Shown: in pieces, positions 1-8,208 of the stretch
Numbering within the stretch: position 1 is the first letter of the stretch
How the letters are laid out: every line of letters begins with the position of its first letter
NCBI GenBank assembly: GCA_020852275.1
Contig: JADZBE010000008.1
Span: 1 to 64,000, forward strand
Length of the DNA: 64,000 nt
Origin: Phycisphaerales bacterium
Lineage (GTDB): Bacteria > Planctomycetota > Phycisphaerae > UBA1845
Reading direction: 5' to 3'
Made by a program: the position numbers and the translations under genes
Notes under the pieces: model-generated
Databases searched by the model: none
What the model was told of the DNA's origin: nothing
The model's input: the letters and a program-made list of their open reading frames with translations, nothing else

Positions 1-82
1 AACCACGTTCTCACGCTTTTCAACCGTGCAGCGCCGCGCTGCGATCGAGTAGAACGCGTCCGCGCTCCTGAGGTGTCAACAA

Positions 83-1270
83 ATGCGTTCGAGCTTCGCC
101 GTCCTCAGTTGCCTTGTGCTCTCAAGCAGGCTGGTCCACGCGCAAGTCAATCTGCCTCCCGGGTTTGAGACCGTGGAAATCGCTGTGGACGACCGGTTCA
201 CGGGTCGCCCGTGCATTAACAACTGCGGACAAATCGTGTTCTCCAAGGAGGAGAACGAGCCTCCTTACGGCCCGGAAATCTACCTGTACGACAACGGTAC
301 CATTACCCAGATCACTCACAATGATGTCTCGGATGATTATCCCGTCATCAACGACACTGGCGACATGGCCTGGGTGCGCTACCTGCCGCAGTCGGAAACG
401 GCGCAGCTTGTGTTTGTTAGGGATGGGGTTGAAAGCGTGGTGGCTGAGAATTGGTCGCTGGGCCAACCTGCGATCAACAACCTTGGACATCTGGTTTGGT
501 CGCAATCCTACCATGGCGACTGCTATCCTTGGATGCCCGTCATCATGTTCTGGGATGGCACATCGGTCACGCAGATTACGCCCACCGACGAATTCTACGA
601 TCAGGGACCGTCGATCAACGATTTCGACGAGATTGTCTGGACGCACATGAACGTGTGTGTAACGCCGTGGACGGGGCGCATTCAGGCCTATTGGGGCGGA
701 CAGATCTTCGACCTGCCTTCAGTAAGCTCCCAAGATCAGGGGCCGGCTATCAACGACCTCGGTCACGTCGCGTGGTCCCCCGTAAACACCGCCGTCCTCT
801 GGCGTGATGGCGAACTCACCTCGGTCTCGCTCGACGGAACTGGGGCCGTGAGTCTCAACAACAGTGACCGGCTGCACATGATCATGTGGGATGACTTACG
901 GCATCAATGGAACCCGTGGATTGTCGTCACAAAACACCGTAGAACTCGGATGTACCAAATAGCCGACTCTCGTCGAAATTGGGGCGCGGGGGCCATTAAC
1001 GACTTCGGAGAGGCTGTTTGTGGATGGGCCAACGACTTAAGCCATGGGGATTGGGGCGGCGGAGTTCTCTTCCTCAGGCGCACGCGTGATGGGAACGTCG
1101 ATCGGCGGGGTTCGGTGGACTGGGAGGACTACAGCAAGTTCTTTCAATGCCTCACGGGCCCAAACGGTCATGAGCATCCCTGCGCTTGTCGCATAGTCGA
1201 TTTGGATCATGATGGAGACGTCGATTTGAAAGATTTCGCGATGTTTCAGGCGAGATTCGGCCTAGACTGA
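83..1270 (+). CDS. Secreted repeat protein with C-terminal dockerin-like domain
   Basis: A 395-residue protein with an N-terminal signal peptide (about 20 residues, ending near VHA). The start is supported by an AGGTG Shine-Dalgarno at 71-75. The body contains about seven repeats of roughly 45 residues, each built on an I-N-(D/N)-x-G core followed by a hydrophobic strand (for example INDTGDMAW and INDLGHVAW), as in bacterial beta-propeller-like surface proteins. The last 60 residues form a dockerin-like pair of calcium loops (DGNVDRRGSVDWEDY and DLDHDGDVDLKDF), a very common ending of exported planctomycete proteins. It is probably extracellular or cell-surface; no catalytic motif is visible and the function is unknown. 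Confidence 0.75.
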   Translation: MRSSFAVLSCLVLSSRLVHAQVNLPPGFETVEIAVDDRFTGRPCINNCGQIVFSKEENEPPYGPEIYLYDNGTITQITHNDVSDDYPVINDTGDMAWVRYLPQSETAQLVFVRDGVESVVAENWSLGQPAINNLGHLVWSQSYHGDCYPWMPVIMFWDGTSVTQITPTDEFYDQGPSINDFDEIVWTHMNVCVTPWTGRIQAYWGGQIFDLPSVSSQDQGPAINDLGHVAWSPVNTAVLWRDGELTSVSLDGTGAVSLNNSDRLHMIMWDDLRHQWNPWIVVTKHRRTRMYQIADSRRNWGAGAINDFGEAVCGWANDLSHGDWGGGVLFLRRTRDGNVDRRGSVDWEDYSKFFQCLTGPNGHEHPCACRIVDLDHDGDVDLKDFAMFQARFGLD

Positions 1271-1306
1271 TTTCGCTCAACATTGTTGTATTTAGGGGAA
1301 CCTATC

Positions 1307-2326
1307 ATGCGTACGACAAGTGCTCAGGTGGCGATAATCGCTCTTTTGATCTCGGGATCGACGTCAAGCTCGGTGGATGCTTTCGATGATCGCAATTGGG
1401 TAAGCAACACGAGCTCCGATAAATCAAACTGGTTCAACCAAGCCAATTGGCAGGAATCAGCGGTTCCCACCAGCAGCGACCATGCGATCATTCCGTACAG
1501 CCTCGGCAACGGGCGCGAGATGCCCGTCATCTCGAGCTCCAGCGAGGCGTACGCCCAGAAGCTGACGATCAACCGCAGCGGGAGCAACATCGGCAAGTTG
1601 ACGGTGCTCGGTTCCACGTCGGTTCTGGTTCTAGGGGACGGGAGCGCGCGCACTTCGACCATCAACGGGCAGCTCGTCCTGGGCGACCACGGATCGGGAA
1701 CCGCATCCACGATGAAGGTCAACGGCGATCACACGGTCATCGGCGCGGGGGGTGAGATTCTGCTCGTGAAAGTGGCAATCATCGATGAATACACCAACAA
1801 CGGCAGCGACAAGCTGACGATCAAGCGCTCCGGGCAGGCCGCGTGCGACGATTACCCGGACGGGCTGGCGTGCAATGTCCTCCTGCACGGCGAGGGCGAA
1901 GTGAAGGTGCAGCTCGACAATCGCGGATTCGTGGTGGCCGACGACTCAGGACTTGACCTGGTACTCAGCGATCGGACGAAGACCGGCACGAGCGACGGCT
2001 GGTGGATCGCGGAATCCAATGCGCGGCTGGTGCTGCAAACCAAGGTCAACAGCTCCTGCCATTGGCACCTGGGGGAAACCAACAGCGATTCGCAGTCCAC
2101 GCTCTTCCTTGACACGGGAGGCTGCACCGCCGGCTTCGGACCGGTGACGTTCACCGCCGGCATCTTTGTGGTCACCGGGGGCAACTTCTGCACGTCGGGC
2201 AACATCGTCTGGAAGTCGGTGTATGACAGCGGGGCATCCGAATGGACCGCGCCAGCATTCAAGGTAGCTTCCGGCAAGACGGCCAAGTTCGGTAGTGGCG
2301 CAGTATCCTGCACGTCCTGCCCGTAA
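1307..2326 (+). CDS. Secreted protein of unknown function, beta-rich
   Basis: A 339-residue exported protein. The ATG at 1307 is preferred over an upstream TTG because AGGGGA lies at 1294-1299, seven bases before it. An N-terminal signal peptide (MRTTSAQ, then a hydrophobic stretch) is followed by a Trp/Asn-rich segment (NWFNQANWQ) and alternating short strands rich in Gly, Ser, Thr and Val, suggesting a right-handed beta-helix. Cysteines are concentrated in the C-terminal half. It follows the preceding exported-protein gene by 36 bases on the same strand, so the two may be co-transcribed. I do not recognise a named family. Confidence 0.65.
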   Translation: MRTTSAQVAIIALLISGSTSSSVDAFDDRNWVSNTSSDKSNWFNQANWQESAVPTSSDHAIIPYSLGNGREMPVISSSSEAYAQKLTINRSGSNIGKLTVLGSTSVLVLGDGSARTSTINGQLVLGDHGSGTASTMKVNGDHTVIGAGGEILLVKVAIIDEYTNNGSDKLTIKRSGQAACDDYPDGLACNVLLHGEGEVKVQLDNRGFVVADDSGLDLVLSDRTKTGTSDGWWIAESNARLVLQTKVNSSCHWHLGETNSDSQSTLFLDTGGCTAGFGPVTFTAGIFVVTGGNFCTSGNIVWKSVYDSGASEWTAPAFKVASGKTAKFGSGAVSCTSCP

Positions 2327-2479
2327 CCCAACCGCGCTCCGACCGCATCTATCGGCGGGGGTTCCGGCAACACCCGGTGAGCTTGCGGCCGTTGCGTGCG
2401 GGGCTTGCTCTCGCGCGCGGAACCCAATCCCGCGCGCGGACCTAGCCCACTGAAGGGCGTCACCTTGGCGCGGACGCTG

Positions 2480-4261
2480 CTACGCGTGCTTGAACGGGTA
2501 CGCCAGCGGTATGACCACCACAGCCACAATCCACGCCAGCAGGTTGAGCGGAATGCCCACCTTGAAGTAATCCGTGAAGCGATATCCGCCCGGACCGTAC
2601 ACCATCAGGTTCGTCGTGTACCCGATCGGCGTCGAGAAGCTCGCCGATGCCGCCATCATGATGGCCGCCGCGAACGGGGTAAAGTCGATCCCCAGCCTTT
2701 GCGCCGTGGCGAAGGCGATGGGGAATACCAACGCCGCGGCCGCGTTGTTGGTAATCAGCTCCGTCAGCACCATCGTGACGCCGTAGAGCACGACCAGCAC
2801 CACCCACGGATGATCCCCGGCCACGCCCAGCAGGGATCCGGCCACGCTCTGCGCCAGCCCGCTGACCTCGACCGCTTTGCCCAGTCCCATTGAGGCTGCG
2901 ATCACCGTCAGCACGGACCACTCGACCGAGCGCCGCGCGACTGTGCTCGTGCAGCAGCGGGTCACGATCATCAGCCCGCCCGCCAGCATCGCCGCGTGCA
3001 GCATGGGCAGCAGCTCGGTGGCGGCCGCGATCACCATCGCCGCCAGGATGAGCACCGCCACGATCGCCCGATCGTGCCGCGGCGGCGTGGAATCCTCCAC
3101 CTGGCTGACGAGGTAGAAGTCGCGCGAGTTGCGGTGCTGCTCGACGAAGGAGGCCGGCGCCTCGAGCATGAGCGTGTCGCCGGGCTCGAGAACGATGTCG
3201 CCGATCTTTTTGCGGATGCGCTCCCCGTTGCGCCCGACGGCGATGACGGCCGCGCCGTACGTCGTGCGGAACTTCGCGTCGCGGATCGTCTGCCCGGCGG
3301 CCTTGCAGGTGCTGGAGACGACGGCTTCGATGAGGCAGCGCCGCGAGCGCGGCGCGTTGAGCTTGAATACCTGATTGGTGGCGGGCACGAGTCCGCGGAT
3401 GCGCTGCAGATCCACGATCGACTCGACGATGCCCGCGAAGATCAGACGGTCGTTGCCATCCAGCCGCTCCTGCGGTCCGACGGCGGCGAGCACCTGCCCG
3501 TCACGCTCGATCTCGACGAGGTAACAGCCCGGAAGGTGGCGCAGCCCGGCCTCTTCGATCGACTTCCCGACGAGCACGCTGCCCGGCTCGACCATCATCT
3601 CAAGGGTATATTCGCGCGGGTCGTCCTGAACGCTGAGCACGGGTTTGCGGTCGGGCAGCAGGCGCTTGCCCACGAAGATCAGGTACACCAGACCCAGGAT
3701 GGCCGTGGGGAGTCCCACCCAGGTGGTGGTGAACATGCCGAACCCCGCTTCGTATCCCGGCTCCTTCTTCAACATGCCGTGTACGACGAGGTTGGTGCTC
3801 GTGCCCACCAGCGTGCACGTGCCTCCCAGCACCGTCGCGTAGCTGAGCGGGATCAGCAGCTTCGAGACCGAGATGCGGCACTTCTTGGACCATTCCGCCA
3901 CCACCGGCAGCATCATCGCCACCAGCGGCGTGTTGTTCATGAAAGCGCTCATCGCGCAGGTCGGGACCGTCAACCGCAGGAGTGCGGAATGCAGGTTCTT
4001 CGGCACGCCAAGGATGCGCTGCGCCACGAACCCGATCCCGCCGGTTTCCCGAAGCCCGGCCACGACGAGATACAGCACGCCGACCGTGACCATGCCCTCG
4101 TTCGCCAGCCCGCCCAGCGCTTGGTCCGGCGTCAGCACTCCTGAGAGCATCAGCAAGGTGACGCCGCCCACGAGCACCACGTCCGCCGCGAGGTGGGTGA
4201 AAATCAGCAGCGAAAGCAGGAGGCCGATGACTCCCAGCGTTGTCCATGCCTGCCATGCCAT
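2480..4261 (-). CDS. SLC13/DASS-family permease with two TrkA-C (RCK-C) domains
   Basis: A 593-residue inner-membrane transporter of the divalent anion:sodium symporter group. Hydrophobic segments cover residues 1-180 and about 400-590, with the family-like stretch around GGTCTLVGTSTNLVVHG in the first half and an ITNNAAAAL motif in the second. Between them are two TrkA-C-type cytosolic regulatory domains (around EYTLEMMVEPGSVLVGKS and the following repeat at about residue 300). I chose the start at 4261 (MAWQAW), which has GGGGAA six bases upstream, instead of the longer ORF from 4375. The substrate (sulfate, phosphate or dicarboxylate) cannot be told from sequence. It is divergent from the M16-like gene. 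Confidence 0.85.
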   Translation of the reverse strand: MAWQAWTTLGVIGLLLSLLIFTHLAADVVLVGGVTLLMLSGVLTPDQALGGLANEGMVTVGVLYLVVAGLRETGGIGFVAQRILGVPKNLHSALLRLTVPTCAMSAFMNNTPLVAMMLPVVAEWSKKCRISVSKLLIPLSYATVLGGTCTLVGTSTNLVVHGMLKKEPGYEAGFGMFTTTWVGLPTAILGLVYLIFVGKRLLPDRKPVLSVQDDPREYTLEMMVEPGSVLVGKSIEEAGLRHLPGCYLVEIERDGQVLAAVGPQERLDGNDRLIFAGIVESIVDLQRIRGLVPATNQVFKLNAPRSRRCLIEAVVSSTCKAAGQTIRDAKFRTTYGAAVIAVGRNGERIRKKIGDIVLEPGDTLMLEAPASFVEQHRNSRDFYLVSQVEDSTPPRHDRAIVAVLILAAMVIAAATELLPMLHAAMLAGGLMIVTRCCTSTVARRSVEWSVLTVIAASMGLGKAVEVSGLAQSVAGSLLGVAGDHPWVVLVVLYGVTMVLTELITNNAAAALVFPIAFATAQRLGIDFTPFAAAIMMAASASFSTPIGYTTNLMVYGPGGYRFTDYFKVGIPLNLLAWIVAVVVIPLAYPFKHA

Positions 4262-4430
4262 CAAACGTTCCCCGTAGCCTCTCCGCGCCGTGCTCCGTTC
4301 GCATTCCGTGGCGGGTGTCGCCGCCGGTTGCGTCCGCTTCCGCAGGGGCGTAACCTGCGACCCAGTTATCGGCACGATCGCGCCGACTTCGACAGGGAGC
4401 TTAACGGACCGGGAGGAGTTCTCAACGACG

Positions 4431-5672
4431 GTGAACGGCTTGCGCGCGGAACATGAGTTCCTGGACTGCGGAGTGGAGCTGGCCTCGCTGGCGCTTCCGC
4501 GGCGTCACGTGGTCACGTTCGAAATTCGCGTGCTGGCGGGCATGTGCGAGGAGCCGCCGGACCGGCTCGGGCTGGCACGGATCGTCGAGGACACGTTAAC
4601 CAAGGGCACGCAGCGCCGCTCCGCCAAGGAACTGTCCGACGCCTTCGACGCCCTCGGCGCCATCCGCGGTTCGGGCGCGGGGCGGGAGACGACGACCTTC
4701 TCCTGCACCGTTCTGCCGCAGCACTTCGACGCCGCCGTCGCGCTGCACGCCGAGTTCCTGCGCACGCCCACCTTTCCGCCGGACATGGTCGAGGTCAGCG
4801 TCGAGCTGGGTCGGCAGGAGTACCTCGCGCTCGACGACGATCCGCAGGAACTGGTGGACAAGTACATCTCGCGGCAGGCTTTCGGACCCGTTGTCGGCCG
4901 CCATGAACTCGGCGAGCCGGAGACGCTCAGCCGCATCACGCGCGAGGACGTCGCGCGCTACTGGCAGCGCGTCGCCGCCGCAGGGACGATGCAGGTCAGC
5001 GTGGCCGGTCCGGTCGCGCCCGCGCAGGCGCGCGACGTTTTCGAGAAGCACTTCGCCGGCTTCGGCTCGAAGGAGCGCCGCGGACGCACGCCCTATCCGG
5101 TGAAGTTCAACGCCGTCACGACGCACCACGAGAAAGAGCTTGAGCAGGAGCAGATGAGCCTGTGCTTCCCCGGCGTGTACGTCACCGACGCGCAGTACCC
5201 GGTGCAGCGCGTGCTGATCGGCGTGCTCGCGGGGGGGATGAGCGGGCGGCTGTTCACCGAGGTGCGCGAGAAGCAGGGGCTGGTGTACTGGGTGGGCGCC
5301 TGGGCGGAGGCGCCGCGCGGGACGGGGATGATCTTCCTCGGCGCGTCCACCACGCCCCAGCGCTGCGACCAGACGTATCGCACGCTCTTCCGCGAGGTGG
5401 ATCGGCTCGGCGAAGACCTCGCCGAGGAGGAACTGGACCGCGCCAAGGCCTCGATCACCGCCCGCGTCGAAACGCGTGGCAGCACCACGCGTTCGCTCTG
5501 CGGAGAAATGGCCGACGACCTCTTCCACCGGGGCCGGCCCGTCCCGCAGGAGGAAAAGCTCGACCAGGTGCGCGAGGTAACCGTGGCGGACATTCGCAAC
5601 TTCCTCGCGTCGCACCCGCGCGACCGCATGTGCGTCGTCACGCTCGGCCCCAAGGCGCTTCAGCAAAGCTGA
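4431..5672 (+). CDS. M16 (pitrilysin/insulinase) family protein lacking the HxxEH zinc motif
   Basis: A 413-residue protein with the two-lobe M16 organisation: an N-terminal lobe with the KGT...S..EL...LGA hallmark, then a C-terminal lobe with GGGMSGRLFTEVREKQGLVY near residue 270. A GTG start at 4431 is chosen because GGGAGGAG lies at 4411-4418; the upstream open frame has no signal. Where active enzymes read HFLEH just before KGT, this protein reads RIVED, so both zinc-binding histidines are replaced while the glutamate is kept. It is therefore probably a non-catalytic M16 subunit or a binding protein. No active M16 partner gene is seen next to it. Confidence 0.85.
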   Translation: MNGLRAEHEFLDCGVELASLALPRRHVVTFEIRVLAGMCEEPPDRLGLARIVEDTLTKGTQRRSAKELSDAFDALGAIRGSGAGRETTTFSCTVLPQHFDAAVALHAEFLRTPTFPPDMVEVSVELGRQEYLALDDDPQELVDKYISRQAFGPVVGRHELGEPETLSRITREDVARYWQRVAAAGTMQVSVAGPVAPAQARDVFEKHFAGFGSKERRGRTPYPVKFNAVTTHHEKELEQEQMSLCFPGVYVTDAQYPVQRVLIGVLAGGMSGRLFTEVREKQGLVYWVGAWAEAPRGTGMIFLGASTTPQRCDQTYRTLFREVDRLGEDLAEEELDRAKASITARVETRGSTTRSLCGEMADDLFHRGRPVPQEEKLDQVREVTVADIRNFLASHPRDRMCVVTLGPKALQQS

Positions 5673-5699
5673 TGCCGCCCCGCGCATGGACGCGCGCGT

Positions 5700-5734
5700 G
5701 GGTGGCACGGTCCGGCGTACCCGCCAGGCCGTGG
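5700..5734 (+). repeat. Dispersed hairpin repeat, GGGTGGCA-stem-TACY-stem family
   Basis: GGGTGGCAC at 5700-5708 leads into a stem of nine positions (5709-5717 with 5722-5730, one mismatch and one G-T pair) closed by the loop TACC. It sits between the M16-like gene and the convergent GH20-like gene. Related copies are at 14431, 17729, 21534 and 21583. Confidence 0.7.
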
Positions 5735-5765
5735 CGACGAGGCAACGCAAGTGCGGTCGTACGCT

Positions 5766-7937
5766 TCACCTGCCCGCTGCTGCGGACCCGTACCGGCCGC
5801 CAGCTAACGTGCTTTCCGCCACTCCGACCTGACCCGCGGCAGCCGTCTGCAGCGCGATGGCAATGTCGCGCAAGCCCGCCGGCTTGAAGCTGACCGAGGC
5901 ATTCGCAAGATATGCCTCGCGCACCGCGGCGAGGTCCGATGCCCAGTTTGAACGAGGCCGGGTCGGGGGCTTGGGCACTGCCGGCTCGCGTGTCATCCCC
6001 GCGAGCATCTTCTCCGCCAGCACGCGCGAGCATTCCGCGGCGATGCGCAGGTCGCGCGCGTCGCCGGGGCCATGAAGCGAGTCCAACGCATCTTGAGGCG
6101 AGTCCAACGCATGTCGGGGCGAGCCCAGCGCATCCTGAAGCGGCGCACGCCGCGGGCTGAGGATGTCGTCGAGACGCGCGATCAACATCTCCGCGGCATC
6201 GCGCGTGCGCTCCCATTCCTCGATGGAACCGAGGCTGCCGCCGTCGGGCATGGCGTCCAGCGGCGTTCGCAGCAGCGTCCACGTCTCGCACGTGTCTGCC
6301 ACGGCGGCTGTCTGACGCAGGAGCGCGACGATTTCCGCGTCCGGCGTGCCGAGAATCCAGCGTGCAAAGCGGCGATCGAAGTCCGCGCCGCCGGGTTCTC
6401 GAACACCGCTCCATCCGCAGGCCGCGCCCAGCGCGATCCCATGCGCCGAGCAGCCCGGCGCATTGAAATGCCCGTGGTCTCCCCAGTCCGTGTTGAGCAG
6501 GCCCGTCGCGCCCGCTTCCAAGCCGGCGCGAGCAAAGGTGGTGATGTTTCGTTCGGCCAGAGCGACGGCGTTGAGGACGCGCTTCCAGCCCGTGGTGCCG
6601 GGGCAGACGACGGTCGGAAAGCCCGCCTCGACGAAGCGCCGCGTCATGTCGTAGCGCGAGCCGGCGTCGTACCCCCAATGGAGGACGGCGATGTCGCGCG
6701 GCAGGAGGGGCAGATCTCCGACCTGCCTGCGGTCTGGCAGCTCTCCGGCTGGCCGGGGGTGGGGCAGCTCTCCGAGCTGCCTGCGGTCCGGCAGGTCTGT
6801 GACCTGCCGTCCCTCAGGTTGGACACCCGATTCACAAACCACAGGTTGAACACCCGTGCCACAGGGCCGGACCCTTGGCCTTGCATCACCCTCGAATTGG
6901 CTCAGCAATTCCAGATGCTGCACCAGCACATCGCTCCACATTTGCGCGCTGCGCCCGCGCGACTGCACAAAGCGGCACGTCTCGACGATGCGCCGCACAT
7001 ACGCCGACGCCCGCCCCGCATCGTCCAGACGCGCGGCGTTCCTGCCGCGCCCCAGGTCGTGGGGCTCGTCGCCACAGATGTTGACCACCGGGCTGCTGAA
7101 GGCGTCGAGAATGTCTCTCCATATCCGCTCGACGAGGCGCATCGACTCGGGATTGAGCACGTCGAGCGTGAAGCCCCGGGCCCGCTGGGGCCAACTCATC
7201 TGCGCCCACGATTGCATCGGCTCGATCTCGGCGAGATGCCGGTATTTCGGCAACGAGAGGATTCGCCCCATGTGCCCCATCGTCGCCACTGCGGGCACGA
7301 GCGTGATGAACCGCTGCCGCGCATGCGCATCCACCTCGCGGATTTCGTCCGGCGTCAGTCCGCACCCGGCGTCGCAGATGTCCGGGTCGAACGCGAACGT
7401 GAAGGCGTGCTCGATGTAGAGCTGGAGCTGGTTGCACTTCAGCGCCGCAAGTCGATCAACGAGACGCTTGAGCGTGGCGACGGTCGGGACCTTGCCCCGC
7501 GTTACGTCGTACAGCAGACCGCGCAGAGGGAAGGCCGGCACGTCCGTGATGACGGCGCACGGAAGGTCCCCGGGATGCAGCGCGAGCAGTTGCCGCAGCG
7601 TCTGCAGTGCGAGGAAACAGCCGACCGCCGTGACGCCGATGATCTCGATGCGCTCCGGCAGGATGCTGATCTGATGTGCCTGCGGGCACGTGCCCGCCCG
7701 CGGCTCGCACCCCAGCGCGACCGTCAGCCTCGGGGCGCGAGGATCGGGGTCGCGCCTCTGTTGAGATTCGAAATGCAGAATGCGCTCCGCCTCCGATTGA
7801 ACCCGCGCGTCGTCCAAACGAGACTCGATGCGCACCGCACCCATCAGCCGGCAGGCGCCGCCGGTTCGCTCCACCTTGAGCGGCAAAGGCAGGAGTTCGT
7901 GAAATAAATCGCGATGTGCAGTCGCTCTGGTTTCCAT
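5766..7937 (-). CDS. GH20-like beta-N-acetylhexosaminidase family protein with an in-frame repeat insertion
   Basis: A 723-residue protein; the start is placed at METRATAH (7937) because the upstream frame looks non-coding. An N-terminal GH20b-like domain (about residues 10-125) is followed by a TIM-barrel region beginning FPLRGLLYDVTRGKVP. The acidic pair NICGDEPHD, near residue 300, matches the catalytic Asp-Glu of GH20 (general-acid Glu). No signal peptide is evident. Residues about 360-407 are encoded by tandem hairpin repeats (6709-6863) and read as low-complexity peptide containing DLPDRRQ-type units, an insertion foreign to the family. The C-terminal third is helical and poorly conserved. 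The substrate is unproven; beta-linked GlcNAc/GalNAc is the family expectation. Confidence 0.75.
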   Translation of the reverse strand: METRATAHRDLFHELLPLPLKVERTGGACRLMGAVRIESRLDDARVQSEAERILHFESQQRRDPDPRAPRLTVALGCEPRAGTCPQAHQISILPERIEIIGVTAVGCFLALQTLRQLLALHPGDLPCAVITDVPAFPLRGLLYDVTRGKVPTVATLKRLVDRLAALKCNQLQLYIEHAFTFAFDPDICDAGCGLTPDEIREVDAHARQRFITLVPAVATMGHMGRILSLPKYRHLAEIEPMQSWAQMSWPQRARGFTLDVLNPESMRLVERIWRDILDAFSSPVVNICGDEPHDLGRGRNAARLDDAGRASAYVRRIVETCRFVQSRGRSAQMWSDVLVQHLELLSQFEGDARPRVRPCGTGVQPVVCESGVQPEGRQVTDLPDRRQLGELPHPRPAGELPDRRQVGDLPLLPRDIAVLHWGYDAGSRYDMTRRFVEAGFPTVVCPGTTGWKRVLNAVALAERNITTFARAGLEAGATGLLNTDWGDHGHFNAPGCSAHGIALGAACGWSGVREPGGADFDRRFARWILGTPDAEIVALLRQTAAVADTCETWTLLRTPLDAMPDGGSLGSIEEWERTRDAAEMLIARLDDILSPRRAPLQDALGSPRHALDSPQDALDSLHGPGDARDLRIAAECSRVLAEKMLAGMTREPAVPKPPTRPRSNWASDLAAVREAYLANASVSFKPAGLRDIAIALQTAAAGQVGVAESTLAGGRYGSAAAGR
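6709..6863. repeat. Tandem hairpin repeats inside the GH20-like gene
   Basis: Units of about 27 bases, each a small inverted repeat: GGCAGATC/GACCTGCC at 6709-6727, a degenerate one near 6735-6755, GGCAGCTC/GAGCTGCC at 6763-6781, GGCAGGTC/GACCTGCC at 6790-6808, then two units of the form CAGGTTG-ACACCCG up to 6863. Stems differ between units but remain self-complementary. The tract stays open in the GH20 reading frame. Confidence 0.75.
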
Positions 7938-8161
7938 CTTGGCGCGCCATTCTGTGTGGGGCGGGCGGATACGTCCAACGGCGCGCCCTCTGTTCCACTG
8001 AGCGGATTGGAAGCACGGGCACGACGTCTTCTGTGCGCCACGCGGCGTTGAATGATGACAAACATATGGCACTCTTCGGCGAACGCGCGCGACTTTTTCT
8101 TGTGTGCGCGGCGGGGTCTGGGATATCATGGTGCGCTGACGCAGTCATGATTCCCTGTTGA

Positions 8162-8185
8162 GCCGCGACCGCGGCGTTCTTTTTG
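8162..8185 (+). terminator. Possible hairpin/T-rich element in the leader of the Kelch gene
   Basis: GCCGC-GACC-GCGGC at 8162-8175 followed by GTTCTTTTTGTTCTTTT. It resembles a weak intrinsic terminator, yet lies 24 bases before the next start codon, so it could be an attenuator in the mRNA leader or chance. Confidence 0.3.
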
Positions 8186-8208
8186 TTCTTTTGTGAGGAG
8201 GCATATCC

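Noticed and set aside
8162..8185. Definite terminator
   Set aside because: The stem is only five base pairs and lies in a leader rather than after a gene; kept as a low-confidence feature only.
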